Notes under the pieces: generated by a model
Database searches by the model: none
What the model saw: only the letters and a program-made list of their open reading frames with translations
Told to the model about the DNA's origin: nothing
Part shown: in pieces, positions 6,773 to 8,411 of the stretch
How the letters are laid out: each line of letters starts with the position of its first letter
How positions within the stretch are numbered: position 1 is the first letter of the stretch
Assembly (NCBI GenBank): GCA_947455365.1
Contig: CANGNU010000038.1
Span: 1-8,411, forward strand
Length of the DNA stretch: 8,411 bases
Source: Rickettsiales bacterium
Lineage (GTDB): Bacteria; Pseudomonadota; Alphaproteobacteria; Rickettsiales; UBA1997
Direction of reading: 5' to 3'
Made by a program: the position numbers and the translations under genes

Positions 6773-7321
6773 TTATTCAACTTTAAAATTAATTTGCACA
6801 TCTTGCACTGAGGCCGTTGCAACACCAAGCGTATGAGTTGGCGCAAATTTCCACTTACGCAAACTTTGCAGCAAAAGTTGATTTAAACGCGGATTATTAC
6901 AAGGCTGAACCAACTCTACCGATGCCGATCCATCAATCGCAATATGAAAGCGCGCTACAGCGTGACTGCTGAAAGCCTCTTGTCGTAAATCATCGGGAAT
7001 TTCTGGCAGAGGCCTTGCAACAATTGTTGCAACCTTGCTAGTCTTAGAGCCGCCTTGGTTTAAAGCATTTTGTTTTTGCGCATTATTAGATTTTATAGCG
7101 GGATTTTCTTTTAATTCTGCCAAAAATTGCTTTTCCTGTGCATTATTTTTTTCATCTGAATTTTTTCCAACCTGTCGCGAAGCCTCGTCAATTATAGATG
7201 CATCAACTTCTAAACTAGCAGGAATTATTGACGATTTTTTAAACGCAGCATAAAAAAATATTGCCGCAAGAAAAATCCAAATGATGGTTGCAAGCACAAA
7301 GCTAGCGAGTGGAAACCTCAT
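6773..7321 (-). CDS. tonB: Short TonB-family energy transducer
   Basis: Protein of 182 residues with a single N-terminal inner-membrane helix (about 9-27, preceded by MRF and followed by KK). A polar Asn/Gln/Lys-rich periplasmic linker follows (about 38-100), then a TonB C-terminal domain (about 104-182). Landmarks of the last are LPEIPDDLRQEAF (105-117), AVARFHIAIDGSASVELVQP (121-140), the helix RLNQLLLQSLRKWKFAP (145-161) and the final strand VQDVQINFKVE. TonB couples the ExbB/ExbD proton channel to outer-membrane receptors. The protein is shorter than E. coli TonB and lacks its Glu-Pro/Lys-Pro linker. Its C-terminal pattern, with LRKWKF, fits the group of small TonB-like proteins encoded directly after exbB-exbD. 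It starts 36 bases after the exbD stop. The substrate receptor cannot be named, since none is encoded here. Confidence 0.85.
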   Translation of the reverse strand: MRFPLASFVLATIIWIFLAAIFFYAAFKKSSIIPASLEVDASIIDEASRQVGKNSDEKNNAQEKQFLAELKENPAIKSNNAQKQNALNQGGSKTSKVATIVARPLPEIPDDLRQEAFSSHAVARFHIAIDGSASVELVQPCNNPRLNQLLLQSLRKWKFAPTHTLGVATASVQDVQINFKVE

Positions 7322-7357
7322 AATAAAATATTTTCAATAAAAATTTTGAGCACAAAA

Positions 7358-7762
7358 TTAATTTTTTACAATAATTGAAAAATGTTTTGCACCAGCTTGA
7401 CGCGCCTTCAGCATTGCCTCAGTGACATTTCCTTGCAAAGCATTTTTATCAGAAGCGATAATTACAGTTTTATTTTGGTCTTGTTTTTCTAAAAGTTGAT
7501 GCAGCGCTAAGCCTAAATTTTCTAGGCTTACTGGCTTTTCATTAACAAATAATCCATTCTGCGCATTAATTGTTATGGTAATTTTATCACTATTATCAAG
7601 TGCGGCGGCCCTGCCCTGCGTAAGGTTGATGGGCAATGCGTCAAGGTGATGCATGGTTAGTGACGCTAACATAAAAGTTGCTAGCAGGAAAAACATGATG
7701 TCGATCATGGGAATAATTTCAATCTTGCCGCGCCTTGATTTTCTAAGTCTCTTGAGCTTCAT
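7358..7762 (-). CDS. exbD: Biopolymer transport protein ExbD
   Basis: Protein of 134 residues, typical for the family. It has a very basic cytoplasmic N-terminus (MKLKRLRKSRRGK), one membrane helix (about 17-37) and a periplasmic domain. The helix carries IIPMIDIMFFLL, in which Asp21 occupies the position of the proton-translocating aspartate of ExbD/TolR/MotB. The periplasmic part (about 60-134) shows the expected strand-helix pattern, with ITITINAQNGLFVNEKPVS and VIIASDKNALQGNVTEAML. ExbD inserts in the ExbB ring and converts the proton gradient into movement of TonB. TolR is the alternative, but the adjacent TonB-type protein and the absence of tolA/tolB/pal favour ExbD. The ATG is 37 bases after the exbB stop, without a clear ribosome binding site. 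Confidence 0.93.
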   Translation of the reverse strand: MKLKRLRKSRRGKIEIIPMIDIMFFLLATFMLASLTMHHLDALPINLTQGRAAALDNSDKITITINAQNGLFVNEKPVSLENLGLALHQLLEKQDQNKTVIIASDKNALQGNVTEAMLKARQAGAKHFSIIVKN

Positions 7763-7800
7763 TGCCGATAATTTTACTGGTTTTTATTTTGTTTTTGACG

Positions 7801-8411
7801 CTAATTTTTTTCATCTTGGTCTAATTTAATATGGTCAAGAACCCTTGTGCCAAGGCGCTCTAGCTCGTCCATTGCCTGGTCTTGCTTGCGCGAAAAATAA
7901 TTGAACGCGAAGAGAGAATAAATTGCGATGAAAATGCCGATAGCGGTTGCAATCAATGCCTGAGCCACTCCAGCCGTGACGCCATCGGGGCCGTGAGGGT
8001 TAACTAATCCGTCAGAACCAATTAGTTTGAAGGAGTCCATCATACCAATGATAGTGCCAAGCAAACCCAAGAGCGGCGCGGCGGTAACGATAGTTTCTAG
8101 AATCCACAAACCGCCAGCAAATTGTTTTTCAATCAATTTTGCTTCATCGCCAACCCTAGACTCAAGCCACCATAGCGGCTTTTTCTTGTTATGAGAAATT
8201 GTTGCAAAAAACTGCCGATAACAATTTTTCTCGCTTAATTTATGCAATTCACTTTCTAATTTTGTCCAAGAAAAATCATAAGTTTCAACTAGATTTTGCA
8301 AGGCCTCAGGCAAGTTCGCAATTCTTTGATAAAACAAAATTTTATCACAAATTATTGCCAATGAAAAAATTGCCAACAAAAATAATGGATAAACTGCAAA
8401 GCCGCCAAGGC
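7801..8411 (-). CDS. exbB: ExbB-type proton channel (MotA/TolQ/ExbB family), N-terminus outside window
   Basis: The frame stays open to the right edge, and the residues before the TTG at 8379 (LGGFAVYPLFL) are part of the first ExbB helix. The gene therefore continues beyond the window and the TTG is an internal leucine codon; only a short N-terminal piece seems to be missing. Three hydrophobic helices are visible. The first lies at the edge (GGFAVYPLFLLAIFSLAIIC). The second is LETIVTAAPLLGLLGTIIGMM, the signature of the family, and the third is AGVAQALIATAIGIFIAIYSLF. A large cytoplasmic loop separates the first two. The threonines in TAAPLLGLLGT and ATAIG line the proton path in ExbB/TolQ. 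The stop is TAG at 7803-7801, followed 37 bases later by exbD. Five or so ExbB subunits surround an ExbD dimer in the inner membrane. Confidence 0.93.
   Translation of the reverse strand, partial: LGGFAVYPLFLLAIFSLAIICDKILFYQRIANLPEALQNLVETYDFSWTKLESELHKLSEKNCYRQFFATISHNKKKPLWWLESRVGDEAKLIEKQFAGGLWILETIVTAAPLLGLLGTIIGMMDSFKLIGSDGLVNPHGPDGVTAGVAQALIATAIGIFIAIYSLFAFNYFSRKQDQAMDELERLGTRVLDHIKLDQDEKN

Noticed and set aside
6763..6777. Short AATAAT/ATTATT inverted repeat at the tonB stop
   Set aside because: Only six A-T pairs with a 3-base loop, too weak to act as a terminator.
7354..7365. Perfect 12-base palindrome AAAATTAATTTT at the exbD stop
   Set aside because: Pure A/T palindromes of this size are expected by chance in such AT-rich sequence; there is no second copy or operator context.
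8377..8379. TTG as the start codon of exbB
   Set aside because: Upstream codons to the window edge continue the first ExbB membrane helix, so the true start is outside the window.

Overview
The window is protein-coding almost throughout, AT-rich, and looks chromosomal, from a Gram-negative bacterium. It encodes lipoproteins, a periplasmic D,D-carboxypeptidase, ExbB/ExbD/TonB and a Coq10-type ubiquinone-binding protein. The SPOR-lipoprotein next to a PBP5-type carboxypeptidase, together with the Coq10/RatA protein and the low GC, best fits an alphaproteobacterium, possibly one of the low-GC host-associated orders (Rickettsiales- or Holosporales-like). That placement is an inference from gene content, not from a phylogenetic marker. 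I see no mobile element, CRISPR array, tRNA or rRNA.

Left part, plus strand (1-6244). The window opens inside a gene of unknown function that ends at 214. An 88-base AT-rich gap with a possible promoter follows. After it come six tightly packed same-strand genes that read as one operon: a SPOR-domain lipoprotein (303-1064), an unrecognised second lipoprotein that abuts it (1065-1961), a PBP5/DacA-type D-alanyl-D-alanine carboxypeptidase (1965-3326), the YbaB/EbfC nucleoid-associated protein (3336-3650), phosphoribosylanthranilate isomerase TrpF (3655-4275), and a 659-residue KimA-like APC-superfamily permease (4265-6244) whose start overlaps the end of trpF. The first three form a cell-wall/division-envelope module. 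The last three are functionally unrelated to it and to each other.

Right part, minus strand (6219-8411). Read in the direction of transcription, this is exbB (entering from the right edge), exbD, a short tonB-family gene, then a Coq10/RatA START-domain gene. ExbB, ExbD and TonB together would form a proton-motive-force-driven energy transducer for outer-membrane transport. The Coq10-type protein acts in ubiquinone function or delivery. The two operons converge, and the ends of the permease and Coq10 genes overlap by 26 bases with no clear terminator between them.

No clear novel system stands out. The least explained items are the second lipoprotein, the SPOR lipoprotein lacking an RlpA barrel beside dacA, the unknown gene at the left edge, and the isolated ybaB-trpF-permease arrangement.
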